Source of the DNA: Ruminococcus sp.
Lineage (GTDB): Bacteria > Bacillota > Clostridia > Oscillospirales > Ruminococcaceae
Assembly (NCBI GenBank): GCA_017543595.1
Contig: JAFYFU010000108.1
Coordinates: 1-64,000 of the forward strand
DNA: 64,000 nt
Direction of reading: 5' to 3'
Positions 44,886 through 54,433 of the stretch are shown here, one piece after another. Both the position numbers and the translations under genes were made by a program. Positions within the stretch are counted from its first letter, which is position 1. The number at the start of each line of letters is the position of its first letter. The notes below the pieces were generated by a model. It had not been told where the DNA came from. It ran no database searches and saw only the letters and a program-made list of their open reading frames with translations.

Positions 44886-44914
44886 ATTATAACAAACTCT
44901 TATAAAAATGTCAA
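44886..44914 (-). promoter_or_regulatory. Consensus sigma-A promoter of the membrane-anchored gene
   Basis: Minus strand TTGACA, 17-bp spacer, TATAAT. Confidence 0.8.
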
Positions 44915-44924
44915 GTACGGACAA

Positions 44925-44962
44925 AAATAAAATCCCCGAACATTTCAAAACATTCGGGGGCA
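44925..44962 (-). terminator. Terminator of the asd-dapA-dapB-ddh operon
   Basis: Minus strand CCCCGAATG / TGTTCGGGG-type hairpin followed by ATTTTATTTTTG. Confidence 0.85.
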
Positions 44963-44972
44963 TTATGAAAAA

Positions 44973-45962
44973 TTAAAGCATTGTTGCTCTGAGTTCTTCG
45001 GGAGAAAGCTTTGAAAGATATGCGGGCGGAATGTCAAATGCTGTCTTACAGCCTGTTGCGCCCTCTGCTCTGAGTCTGTTCAATGCCCTTGCAAAGCAGA
45101 TTAAAACGCTTGCGGTAAATTCGGGATTTGATTCAAGTTTGAGAGAATATTCTATCATCTGATGAGTTTTTTCTCCGTCACCTGTCAGACCGCTTCTCAT
45201 TACGAAACCGCCGTGGGGCATTTTATTGTGAACCGCATTAAATTCTTCCTCGGATATGAAATTTACTGTTGTGTCATACTCGTCAAAGTAATTTTTCATA
45301 GTCTTGATAGATTCCTCGATTTTTGCAAGGTCTGCACCTTCTTCGGGAACTACCCAGCACTCTCTAAGATGTTTCTGTCTTGTTGTGAGTTCGGGCTGAC
45401 TTCCTGAACGTACAGCCTCCATAGCGGATTCAATCGGAACGGTGTACTGTATGCCTTTCTTGACACCCTCAACTCGTCTTATAGCATCGGAATGTCCCTG
45501 ACTTACGCCCTTTCCCCAGAATGTATAGCTTTTTCCGTTGGGGAGAATAGATTCAGCATAAAGTCTGTTCAGTGAGAAAAGACCGGGGTCCCAGCCGAGA
45601 GATATAAATGCAAGGTGGTTGTTTTCCTTTGCGGACTTGTCAACATTTGCAAAATGTTCGGGTATTCTCTTATGTGTGTCAAAGCTGTCTATAACGTTGA
45701 AATATTTAGCAAGTTCGGGAGTCTGTTCGGGGAGGTCTGTTGCACTTCCTCCGCAGATTATCATAACATCAACGTCATCTGTCATATTCTTAGCGTCATC
45801 AATCTTGAAAACCTTTGCGCCCTCAGTGAGAGGCTTAACAGTTTCGGGATTACGTCTTGTAAAAATTCCCGCAAGTTCCATATCGTCATTTTGTCTTATT
45901 GCGAGTTCTACGCCTTTGCCAAGGTTGCCGTAGCCTGCAATACCTATTCTTACTTTGTTCAT
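44973..45962 (-). CDS. ddh: meso-Diaminopimelate dehydrogenase
   Basis: NADPH-dependent enzyme that makes meso-DAP in one step from tetrahydrodipicolinate and ammonia. Rossmann motif RIGIAGYGNLGKGVE at the N-terminus, IICGGSATDLPEQ, SLGWDPGLFSLNR, and WGKGVSQGHSDAIRR. 329 residues from ATG 45962, with AGGAGA upstream, is the normal size. The frame stays open for 111 more codons upstream to an ATG at 46295 that is coupled to the dapB stop, so a fused longer product is possible (separate entry). Confidence 0.93.
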   Translation of the reverse strand: MNKVRIGIAGYGNLGKGVELAIRQNDDMELAGIFTRRNPETVKPLTEGAKVFKIDDAKNMTDDVDVMIICGGSATDLPEQTPELAKYFNVIDSFDTHKRIPEHFANVDKSAKENNHLAFISLGWDPGLFSLNRLYAESILPNGKSYTFWGKGVSQGHSDAIRRVEGVKKGIQYTVPIESAMEAVRSGSQPELTTRQKHLRECWVVPEEGADLAKIEESIKTMKNYFDEYDTTVNFISEEEFNAVHNKMPHGGFVMRSGLTGDGEKTHQMIEYSLKLESNPEFTASVLICFARALNRLRAEGATGCKTAFDIPPAYLSKLSPEELRATML

Positions 45963-46295
45963 TGGTTTATTCTCCTGTTCTTTATTTTTATTCAAGTAAA
46001 GCCTTAAATTTTTACTTTTGTATGTGTCTGTGTCACGGAATATTATTTCCGCAAAGCCTTTGTCCTCGTGCCATGAAATTCCCCTGAATGATATAAAATC
46101 CTCGTAACAGGTTCGGTCTGCACATTCGCTGACAAATTCTCCGTATATACTGTCGTTTTCCTTTACAATCCTGTAAAGACTGTAACAGCAGAAATATTTT
46201 TTCTGTTTTCCGACAAAATATTTGCCTGACGGGGAAAAAGATACAACATATGCGTTGTCTTTTTCTCCGTCTTTTATTACCGAAAAGATATGCAT
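45963..46295 (-). other. 111-codon in-frame N-terminal extension of ddh
   Basis: Open frame from ATG 46295 (overlapping the dapB stop as TAATG) that runs without a stop into ddh. The sequence looks protein-like: DNAYVVSFSPSGKYFVGKQK, CCYSLYRIVKENDSIYGEF and ISFRGISWHEDKGFAEIIF, in alternating beta-like pattern. I recognise no domain. Either Ddh is made as a 440-residue fusion, or this was a separate small gene that lost its stop, with ddh also translated from its own site. Confidence 0.5.
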
Positions 46296-47044
46296 TATAC
46301 AAGCATCTGCATATCATAAAGACCCGCAGGCTTATCTTTCAGGAAAATTGCGGCATTTACAGAACCTTCCGCAAATACTGTCTTTGAGGCTGCCGAATGT
46401 GAAAGCGTGATAACTTCGTCATTTCCGGCGAATATAACATCATGCTCACCTACGATAGTACCGCCTCTTATTGCGTGCATACCGATTTCGGATTTTTCAC
46501 GTTTCTGTCTGCGTGAGTGCCTGTCATATACATAATGCTTTGAATTGTCAAGCGTTTCGTTTATGGCATTTGCAAGCATTATAGCCGTACCGCTCGGAGC
46601 GTCTATTTTCTGATTGTGATGTTTTTCAACAATTTCAATGTCGAATCTGTCGCCGAGAACTTCTGCGGCTTTTTTAGCGAGATTCACAAGCAGATTTATT
46701 CCGATTGACATATTGAATGTAAAGAATACGGGTATCTGTTCGGCAGCGTTTTTAATCTGCTGAATCTGCTCGTCACTGTAACCTGTTGAGGCTATAACAA
46801 GCGGTGTACCCGTTGAAAGGCAGTATCCGAGAAGTCCGTCAAGTGATGCGGGATTTGAGAAATCTATTATTACATCAGGCTTTTCGGGAAGTTCGGACGG
46901 CTTTTCAACTATCGGGAAATCGGCATATTGTTTTGTGTAAACATCTATTCCTGCAATAACTTTGCAGTTGTCACGTTCCTGAATACAGTTGTAAACGGTT
47001 TTTCCCATTTTTCCGTTTGCACCGCAAATAGCTATATTCGTCAT
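46295..47044 (-). CDS. dapB: 4-Hydroxy-tetrahydrodipicolinate reductase
   Basis: NAD(P)H-dependent second committed step of DAP synthesis. N-terminal AICGANGKMGKTV, catalytic EKHHNQKIDAPSGTAIMLA, and C-terminal RGGTIVGEHDVIFAG. 249 residues. AGGAGG precedes the ATG. Third gene of the riboswitch-controlled operon. Confidence 0.96.
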   Translation of the reverse strand: MTNIAICGANGKMGKTVYNCIQERDNCKVIAGIDVYTKQYADFPIVEKPSELPEKPDVIIDFSNPASLDGLLGYCLSTGTPLVIASTGYSDEQIQQIKNAAEQIPVFFTFNMSIGINLLVNLAKKAAEVLGDRFDIEIVEKHHNQKIDAPSGTAIMLANAINETLDNSKHYVYDRHSRRQKREKSEIGMHAIRGGTIVGEHDVIFAGNDEVITLSHSAASKTVFAEGSVNAAIFLKDKPAGLYDMQMLV

Positions 47045-47068
47045 TTTAACCTCCTGTTTAATAGGAAT

Positions 47069-47956
47069 TTATATAAGTCCGTGTTTTGCAAGGCTTGCTT
47101 TAAGAATCTCTTTGTGTTCGTCAGTCATTTCGCACAAAGGCATACGGCAAGGTCCTGCATTGAAACCAATCATGTTCATAGCCTCTTTTGCGGGAATCGG
47201 ATTGACTTCAATAAACAGATTATTTATCAGGTCAAGATATTCAATCTGCAATTTAGTAGCCTCCGCAAAATTATTGTCAAGGCAATACTGAACCATGTCA
47301 TGCATCTGTTTCGGAATAACATGAGATGCCACGGAAATAACTCCCTTTCCGCCGAGTGACATAAGCGGTACCACCATATCATCGTTACCGCTGTAAACGT
47401 CAATGCTGTCTCCGCATTCTGCGATAAGCTTTGCAACATAGCTTATATTTCCGCTTGCTTCCTTGATAGCAACTATGTTCTTGTGTTCAGCGAGTTTCTT
47501 AACGGTGGCAACGTCCATATTTACGCCTGTTCTGCCCGGAATATTGTAAAGCACTATCGGTATATTTACTGCGTCTGCAATTGCTGTGAAATGCATTACA
47601 AGACCTTTCTGCGTTGTCTTGTTGTAGTAAGGCGTTACAAGGAGGATTCCGTCAACGCCTGCTGCCTCTGCTTCTTTTGAGAGGTCTATTGCATATTTTG
47701 TGTCATTACTGCCCGTACCTGCGATAACAGGGATTCTGCCTGCGGTTTTCTTCACGGCATATCTGATACATTCAATATGTTCCTCATCGGTCATGGTTGA
47801 AGCCTCGCCCGTAGTACCGCATATAACGATAGCGTCCGTATGGTTTGCTATCTGTGATTCTATAAGTTCGCCGAGTGCATCATAATTGATTGAACCGTCA
47901 TCATTCATGGGAGTGATTATGGCAACAGCCGCACCCGTAAATATAGTATTTTTCAT
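47069..47956 (-). CDS. dapA: 4-Hydroxy-tetrahydrodipicolinate synthase
   Basis: Condenses aspartate semialdehyde with pyruvate. TIM barrel with GTTGEASTMTDEEH, the Tyr in LYNIPGRTGVNM (around 135) and the Schiff-base Lys in IVAIKEASGN (around 163), then YSGNDDMVVPLMSLGGKGVISV. 295 residues. GGAGA precedes the ATG. Confidence 0.96.
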   Translation of the reverse strand: MKNTIFTGAAVAIITPMNDDGSINYDALGELIESQIANHTDAIVICGTTGEASTMTDEEHIECIRYAVKKTAGRIPVIAGTGSNDTKYAIDLSKEAEAAGVDGILLVTPYYNKTTQKGLVMHFTAIADAVNIPIVLYNIPGRTGVNMDVATVKKLAEHKNIVAIKEASGNISYVAKLIAECGDSIDVYSGNDDMVVPLMSLGGKGVISVASHVIPKQMHDMVQYCLDNNFAEATKLQIEYLDLINNLFIEVNPIPAKEAMNMIGFNAGPCRMPLCEMTDEHKEILKASLAKHGLI

Positions 47957-48019
47957 AATTTTCTCCTTTCGGAAGATGATTTGTATTTCCGCCCTTGCGG
48001 GCGGAAAATGTATATTTAA

Positions 48020-49099
48020 TTAGTCAAAATAGCCTTTTGCTGCGAGGAGTTCTGCGAGGAGTACCCCGCCTCCTGCCGCACCTCTCAATGTGTTGTGTGA
48101 AAGGCATACAAATTTATAGTCGTACTGTGTATCTTCTCTTAAACGTCCCGTTGAAACTGCCATGCCGTTTTCGAGATTTCTGTCAAGTTTAGCCTGCGGA
48201 CGGTCATTTTCCTCAAAATAGTGGATAAACTGCTTGGGTGCGCTGGGGAGTTCAAGTTCCTGCGGAACACCGCTGAAATCTTTCCAGAGCTGTAAAATTT
48301 CCTCTTTCGAGGGCTTATTCTCAAAGCTTACGAATACAGCAGCCGTATGACCGTCTGAAACGGGTACACGCAGACACTGAGTTGTAATCTGAGGAGATTC
48401 TGCCTTTACGATTTCATTTCCCTTGATTTCGCCCCAAACTTTAAGGGGTTCCTGTTCGGATTTTTCTTCTTCTCCGCCGATATAGGGAATGAGATTGTCA
48501 ATCATTTCGGGCCATGTTTCAAAATTCTTGCCTGCTCCCGAAATAGCCTGATATGTGCAGGCGAGAACTTTCGTTATGCCGAATTTTTTAAGCGGGTGAA
48601 GTGCGGGAACATAGCTCTGAATTGAGCAGTTGGACTTTACTGCGATAAAGCCTCTCTTTGTTCCGAGGCGTTCTCTCTGAGCCTTTATAATTTCGATATG
48701 TTCGGGGTTGATTTCGGGTACTACCATGGGAACATCGGGTGTAAATCTGTGTGCGGAGTTGTTGGAAACTATCGGACATTCAGCCTTTGCATATTTTTCT
48801 TCAAGGGCTTTTATTTCGTCTTTCTTCATGTCAACGGCACAGAAGCAGAAATCAACCTGCTCGGCGATTTTCTCAATGTCAGCCGTAGCGTCAAGGAGAA
48901 TCATGTCTTTCATTTTTTCGGGCATGGGTACAGTCATTTTCCAGCGGCTGCCTGCTGCCTGCTCATAAGTCTGACCTGCACTTCTCGGAGAAGCGGCTAA
49001 AACCTTTACATTGAACCACGGGTGATTTTCAAGAAGAATTGCAAATCTCTGTCCAACCATGCCCGTAGCTCCGATAATTCCGACATTGTACTGTTTCAT
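48020..49099 (-). CDS. asd: Aspartate-semialdehyde dehydrogenase
   Basis: Reduces aspartyl phosphate to the semialdehyde for lysine, DAP, methionine and threonine synthesis. GIIGATGMVGQRF, catalytic Cys in VKSNCSIQSY, and active-site His in RVPVSDGHTAAVFVS. 359 residues, the longer archaeal/fungal-like class. First gene after the lysine riboswitch. Confidence 0.96.
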   Translation of the reverse strand: MKQYNVGIIGATGMVGQRFAILLENHPWFNVKVLAASPRSAGQTYEQAAGSRWKMTVPMPEKMKDMILLDATADIEKIAEQVDFCFCAVDMKKDEIKALEEKYAKAECPIVSNNSAHRFTPDVPMVVPEINPEHIEIIKAQRERLGTKRGFIAVKSNCSIQSYVPALHPLKKFGITKVLACTYQAISGAGKNFETWPEMIDNLIPYIGGEEEKSEQEPLKVWGEIKGNEIVKAESPQITTQCLRVPVSDGHTAAVFVSFENKPSKEEILQLWKDFSGVPQELELPSAPKQFIHYFEENDRPQAKLDRNLENGMAVSTGRLREDTQYDYKFVCLSHNTLRGAAGGGVLLAELLAAKGYFD

Positions 49100-49126
49100 A
49101 ATTCATACTCCTTATATAAAAATTTC

Positions 49127-49160
49127 ATGAAAAATAAGAAAACCGGTTGCAAACCGGCTC
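49127..49160 (-). terminator. Lysine riboswitch terminator
   Basis: Minus strand AGCCGGTT-TGC-AACCGGTT followed by TTCTTATTTTTC, just before asd. It is the expression platform of the riboswitch. Confidence 0.8.
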
Positions 49161-49194
49161 ACCATACGGTATAATAGAAATACTGACATATCTT

Positions 49195-49369
49195 TATAAG
49201 TTATGCCGATAACTCTCCATCACGTATGATGACAGCCGTACATCTCTTAAACATACAGCCGACACGGAACTTACCAGAAACCGTATCTCGGCGGCATTGC
49301 CTTTCACAGTGTTTCGCTGAACGGGTCGTTCTCCATACTGTTACTAATCGCAGCCGCACCTCTACCTGT
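49195..49369 (-). ncRNA. Lysine riboswitch (L-box)
   Basis: Minus strand shows the conserved L-box pieces in order: AGGTAGAGGTGCG, TTAGTAACAGTATGGAGAA, AAAGGCAATGCCGCCGA, GGTTTCTGG, GTCGGCTG and the closing TGGAGAG. It controls asd-dapA-dapB-ddh by lysine-dependent termination. Confidence 0.95.
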
Positions 49370-49373
49370 TTAT

Positions 49374-49402
49374 ATAATATCACTTAATGCGTGATATGTC
49401 AA
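49374..49402 (-). promoter_or_regulatory. Promoter of the asd/dap operon with palindromic spacer
   Basis: Minus strand TTGACA, 17-bp spacer, TATTAT. The spacer region holds a perfect 7-bp inverted repeat, ATATCAC-N7-GTGATAT (49377-49397). Confidence 0.75.
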
Positions 49403-49445
49403 TATCTTTTTTCGGAAATAAAAAAATTTTTATAAGGAGCAGACA

Positions 49446-50477
49446 ATGGAACTGTTAAAATCTGATTTTTATTATGAACTGCCTGAGGAGTTAATTGCCC
49501 AGACACCTATTGAACCCAGAAACGCATCAAGAATGATGTGCGTTGACCGTCAGAGCGGTGAGATAATTCATGACCACTTCTATAATCTATGCAAGTATCT
49601 CAAAAAAGGTGACCTGCTTGTTATGAACGATTCAAGAGTTATTCCCGCAAGGCTCTACGGAGAAAAAATCTCAAACGGAACTTTTATAGAATTTCTTCTG
49701 CTTGAACAGAAAGGCGACAAATTATGGGAAATAATATGCCGCCCCGGAAAAAAAGCCAAAGTCGGTACGGAATTTTCTTTCGGAAACGGCAGACTTACCG
49801 CAGAAGTTATCGAAGTAAAAGATGACGGAAACAGAATAGTTAAATTTAACTGTGAGGGAAATTTCTTTACTGCCCTTGAAGATGTCGGACAAATGCCCCT
49901 TCCACCCTACATCAAGGAGAAACTTGAAAACAAGGAACGCTATCAGACAGTCTATTCAAATGAACTCGGCTCGGCAGCAGCTCCCACGGCAGGTCTGCAC
50001 TTCACAAGTGATATGCTTGACGAAATAAGAAATCAGGGCATAAACACCGCTTTTGTAACTCTCCATGTCGGTCTCGGAACTTTCAGACCCGTAAAGGAAG
50101 ATAATGTCCTCAACCACAAAATGCACAGCGAACATTATTTTCTTCCGAAAGAAACAGCCGATTTGATTAATCAGACAAAAAAGAACGGCGGGCGTGTAAT
50201 TGCCGTTGGAACTACTACCTGCCGTACCCTTGAAAGCGTTGCGACTTTCTACGGGGATATTTCCGAACATGAGGGATACACGGATATTTTTATCTATCCG
50301 TCCTATAAATTCAAGTGCATTGACGGGCTTATCACAAATTTCCACCTGCCCGAAAGCACTTTGATTATGCTTGTTTCAGCCTTTATGGGATATGATAACA
50401 CCATGAAAGCCTACAAAACCGCCGTTGAGGAAAAATACAGATTTTTCAGTTTCGGTGATTCAATGTGCATACTTTGA
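49446..50477 (+). CDS. queA: S-adenosylmethionine:tRNA ribosyltransferase-isomerase
   Basis: Forms epoxyqueuosine from preQ1-modified tRNA. Family landmarks: [19 protein letters not shown], the central [27 protein letters not shown] and the C-terminal [19 protein letters not shown]. 343 residues. AAGGAG precedes the ATG. With tgt 570 bases downstream it forms a queuosine pair. Confidence 0.96.
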   Translation: MELLKSDFYYELPEELIAQTPIEPRNASRMMCVDRQSGEIIHDHFYNLCKYLKKGDLLVMNDSRVIPARLYGEKISNGTFIEFLLLEQKGDKLWEIICRPGKKAKVGTEFSFGNGRLTAEVIEVKDDGNRIVKFNCEGNFFTALEDVGQMPLPPYIKEKLENKERYQTVYSNELGSAAAPTAGLHFTSDMLDEIRNQGINTAFVTLHVGLGTFRPVKEDNVLNHKMHSEHYFLPKETADLINQTKKNGGRVIAVGTTTCRTLESVATFYGDISEHEGYTDIFIYPSYKFKCIDGLITNFHLPESTLIMLVSAFMGYDNTMKAYKTAVEEKYRFFSFGDSMCIL

Positions 50478-50520
50478 ATATCATGGAAAAAATATATGAC
50501 ATGAGAAAAGGAGAAATAGT

Positions 50521-50895
50521 ATGAATAATATGAAATTTTTTGAGGGACTTATAAACGCAAAACAATCACCTATCGTTATCTGCAACACTGACCGCAGAAT
50601 TGTATTTATGAATACTTTCGCCAAAAATGAGTACAACAAGTACGGCGGAAAGGAAATTACAGGCAAACTCCTTGACAATTTCTGCGATACGGAAGCTATG
50701 AGCAAAATAAACATGGTCATTGAATGGTTTAAAGAAGATACCGCAAACAATAAAATTTTTGCCGTCCACAAGAAAGAAACAAATGAGGATATATATATTG
50801 TCGCCATAAGAGACGAAAATAAAAACCTCATAGGCTTTACAAGTATGTATGAGTGCCGTACCCCCGAAAAAACTGACGTTTACAGAATGGACTGA
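50521..50895 (+). CDS. Stand-alone PAS domain protein
   Basis: 124 residues that are essentially one PAS domain: NAKQSPIVICNTDRRIVFMN, EYNKYGGKEITGKLLDNFCD, and the C-terminal beta strands IYIVAIRDENKNLIGFTSMY. No output or membrane domain. AGGAGA precedes the ATG. Located between queA and tgt, so possibly co-transcribed. Ligand and partner not known. Confidence 0.82.
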   Translation: MNNMKFFEGLINAKQSPIVICNTDRRIVFMNTFAKNEYNKYGGKEITGKLLDNFCDTEAMSKINMVIEWFKEDTANNKIFAVHKKETNEDIYIVAIRDENKNLIGFTSMYECRTPEKTDVYRMD

Positions 50896-50929
50896 AATTT
50901 TAGTCCGGAATTATCTTAATAAAATTTAA

Positions 50930-52178
<1,249 letters not shown>

Positions 52179-52214
52179 TTAAGCCTTTTGTATAAATAAT
52201 ATAAAAATTTTAAG

Positions 52215-52603
52215 CAAAAGAAAGATTTGCACCTTGCCGTATGAACGAATGCAGCTTTGCGGAATGAGTGAATAGGCAAGCACCAAAAGTGCAAATCTGA
52301 CTGTTTTAAATAAAAGGAAGATTTTGCCCTTGACACAAATGAACGAAAAAATTTTTAATTTTTGAGTGAATGTGTCAAGCCTTAAAAGGCAAAATCTGAC
52401 TGTTTTAAATAAAAGGAAGATTTGCACCTTGCCGTATGAACGAATGTAGCTTTGCGGAATGAGTGAATAGACAAGCACCAAAAGTGCAAATCTGACTGTT
52501 TTAAATAAAAGGAAGATTTGCACCTTGCCGTATGAACGAATGTAGCTTTGCGGAATGAGTGAATAGGCAAGCACCAAAAGTGCAAATCTGACTGTTTTAA
52601 ATA
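52215..52603 (+). repeat. Four-unit tandem array of nested-palindrome elements
   Basis: Units at 52215-52312, 52313-52411, 52412-52507 and 52508-52603 (96-99 bp). Units 1, 3 and 4 use outer arms GATTTGCAC/GTGCAAATC and inner CTTGCC/GGCAAG (unit 3 has GACAAG, one mismatch). Unit 2 uses GATTTTGCC/GGCAAAATC and CTTGACACA/TGTGTCAAG. Every unit ends CTGACTGTTTTAAATA, and the last joins AGGAG of the HAD gene. Confidence 0.92.
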
Positions 52604-52614
52604 GGAGTGATTAT

Positions 52615-53262
52615 ATGAAAATTGCAGTATTTGACCTTGACGGAACTATTGCCGATACTCTCAATGACCTTGCAGATGCCGTAAACTACGGGCTTGAAAC
52701 TCTGGGATTTCCTGTTCATGAGTGCGAAAAATATAAGTACATGGTCGGAAACGGCGCAAAAACACTCTGTTTCAGGGCTTTGCCCGATGACAAAAAAGAA
52801 TATACGGAAAAACTGCATATGTTTTTCAATGAATATTACGGGGAGCATTTTCTCGACAGGGTGAAACTCTATCCCGAAATAAAAGAAACTCTCACAAAGC
52901 TTTCCGAAAATAATGTTATGCTCGCTGTCGCAACAAACAAACCTCAGATTTTCGCCGTGAAAATGGTTTCCGTGCTGCTGCCCGACATAAAATTTATTAA
53001 GGTTCTCGGCGGCTGTGAAGAAAGACCTAAAAAGCCCTATCCCGATATTATTTACGAAATTCTTGAATGTACGGGCTTTTCGGAGGCTTTTATGGTCGGT
53101 GACAGCAACGTTGACATAGATACCGCAAAAAATGCAGGCATAACTTCAATAGGCTGTGCATGGGGGTTCAGAGGGCGTGAGGAACTAATAAGGTCAGGGG
53201 CGGACTTTATCGCCGAAACTCCGAACGATATAGCAGAATTTATCCTGAAAGGAGAAAGTTAA
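52615..53262 (+). CDS. HAD-superfamily phosphatase (phosphoglycolate phosphatase-like)
   Basis: 215-residue HAD hydrolase: nucleophile FDLDGTIADT at the N-terminus, motif II in VATNKP, motif III Lys in EERPKKPYPDI and motif IV VGDSNVDIDTAKNAG. The cap domain is of the Gph type. AGGAG lies upstream, at the end of the repeat array. Substrate not certain. Confidence 0.9.
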   Translation: MKIAVFDLDGTIADTLNDLADAVNYGLETLGFPVHECEKYKYMVGNGAKTLCFRALPDDKKEYTEKLHMFFNEYYGEHFLDRVKLYPEIKETLTKLSENNVMLAVATNKPQIFAVKMVSVLLPDIKFIKVLGGCEERPKKPYPDIIYEILECTGFSEAFMVGDSNVDIDTAKNAGITSIGCAWGFRGREELIRSGADFIAETPNDIAEFILKGES

Positions 53263-53263
53263 A

Positions 53264-54433
53264 ATGAGAGGTAAAAAAACACAGGACAATTCAAACACTT
53301 ATTCCTACACTGAGAAACAAAAGGAAATCCTTGAAGAACATATAGAAAAATATTACGGTATGTATGACAAGATTTTCAAGGGCAACAAGGAAAGCGATTT
53401 GTGCATTGATGTGTGCATTATTGAGCCGTCTGTTGAAAGAAATTATTATACGCTTGTTACTCTCGGAATGGGTGCGTATAAAATGGATATCCCCGATGAC
53501 ATTAAAAAATATAAACTCGAACGTGCCGAACTTTCAATATGCCTGCCCCCTGACTGGGATATTGACAGCGATGATGACGATAATTTCTGGGCTTTGAAAC
53601 TCCTGAGAATGATTGGAAGTCTGCCTTTAAGGAAAAAATCATGGCTGAGCTGGGGTCATACCATTGACTACCCCGAAACTTTTACAAAGGATTCCGAACT
53701 CTGTTCAGTAATACTTTTTCATTCCCCCTACGGAAAAAATTCTTCCGTCTGCCCTCTGCCTGACGGCACAAATGTAAACTTTTACCATATTGTCCCGCTT
53801 TGCAGGAATGAACTTGAATTTAAATCAAAATTCGGAACGGAAGAACTTTTACAGCTTTTCGGAGAAAATCTCCCCATTGTCAGCGAAATTAACCGCCTCC
53901 CCCTGAAAACGGAAAACTTTGTAAAAATTATTGACACCTTTGAAAAGCATCGTAAAAAAATAGAACAAAAAGAACTCGATATCCCCGAAATAAATGCCGC
54001 AAACCATATATCCGCCTTTATTATGTGGGCTATAAATCACGATTTGATAGACGAGGAGTTTACTGACTATTTTTCCGAAGAAATCGAGGATATCAAAAAT
54101 AAAAAACTTGATGTTAGAAAATTTTTTATAAATTCCCTTGACGGTGAACTCCCAGAAGATATTTTCAAAAAGGATATAAGAGAATTTGTAAAATCTTATT
54201 ACTGCTTCATGAACAGGAGCGAAATTAACAACTATCCGAGAGATGTTGACAAATCCGCAGAAGAATATTTCGGAGAAGAAAAATATAACTGTGAGGAGTT
54301 TCAGGACGAGGCATACCTCTTTATGCCCTTTGACAAGGAATATCTTGAAAGAATGTACAAATATATCGACAAAGCCTATGACTTCACAACAAATATCCTC
54401 CCGATGTTTAAATTCCCCGAAGAAAACGAATAA
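53264..54433 (+). CDS. Suppressor-of-fused (SUFU) domain protein
   Basis: 389 residues. The first half matches the bacterial SUFU domain: ICIIEPS-like CIIEPSVERNYYTLVTLGMGAYKM, ERAELSICLPPDWDID and WLSWGHTIDYPETF, and HIVPLCRNELEFK. The second half is a helical, charged extension (residues about 215-389). Bacterial SUFU proteins are often seen as immunity proteins to polymorphic toxins, but no toxin is nearby. AAAGGAG upstream; two bases after the HAD gene. Role not assigned. Confidence 0.82.
   Translation: MRGKKTQDNSNTYSYTEKQKEILEEHIEKYYGMYDKIFKGNKESDLCIDVCIIEPSVERNYYTLVTLGMGAYKMDIPDDIKKYKLERAELSICLPPDWDIDSDDDDNFWALKLLRMIGSLPLRKKSWLSWGHTIDYPETFTKDSELCSVILFHSPYGKNSSVCPLPDGTNVNFYHIVPLCRNELEFKSKFGTEELLQLFGENLPIVSEINRLPLKTENFVKIIDTFEKHRKKIEQKELDIPEINAANHISAFIMWAINHDLIDEEFTDYFSEEIEDIKNKKLDVRKFFINSLDGELPEDIFKKDIREFVKSYYCFMNRSEINNYPRDVDKSAEEYFGEEKYNCEEFQDEAYLFMPFDKEYLERMYKYIDKAYDFTTNILPMFKFPEENE

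Noticed and set aside
52179..52577. Minus-strand repetitive ORF of about 130 codons with YSLIPQSYIRSYGKVQ repeats
   Set aside because: It is the antisense reading of the tandem hairpin array, has no Shine-Dalgarno, and its repeats follow the DNA repeat exactly.
52215..52603. CRISPR array
   Set aside because: The period is regular (96-99 bp), but units are near-identical along their whole length with internal palindromes; there are no variable spacers and no cas genes.
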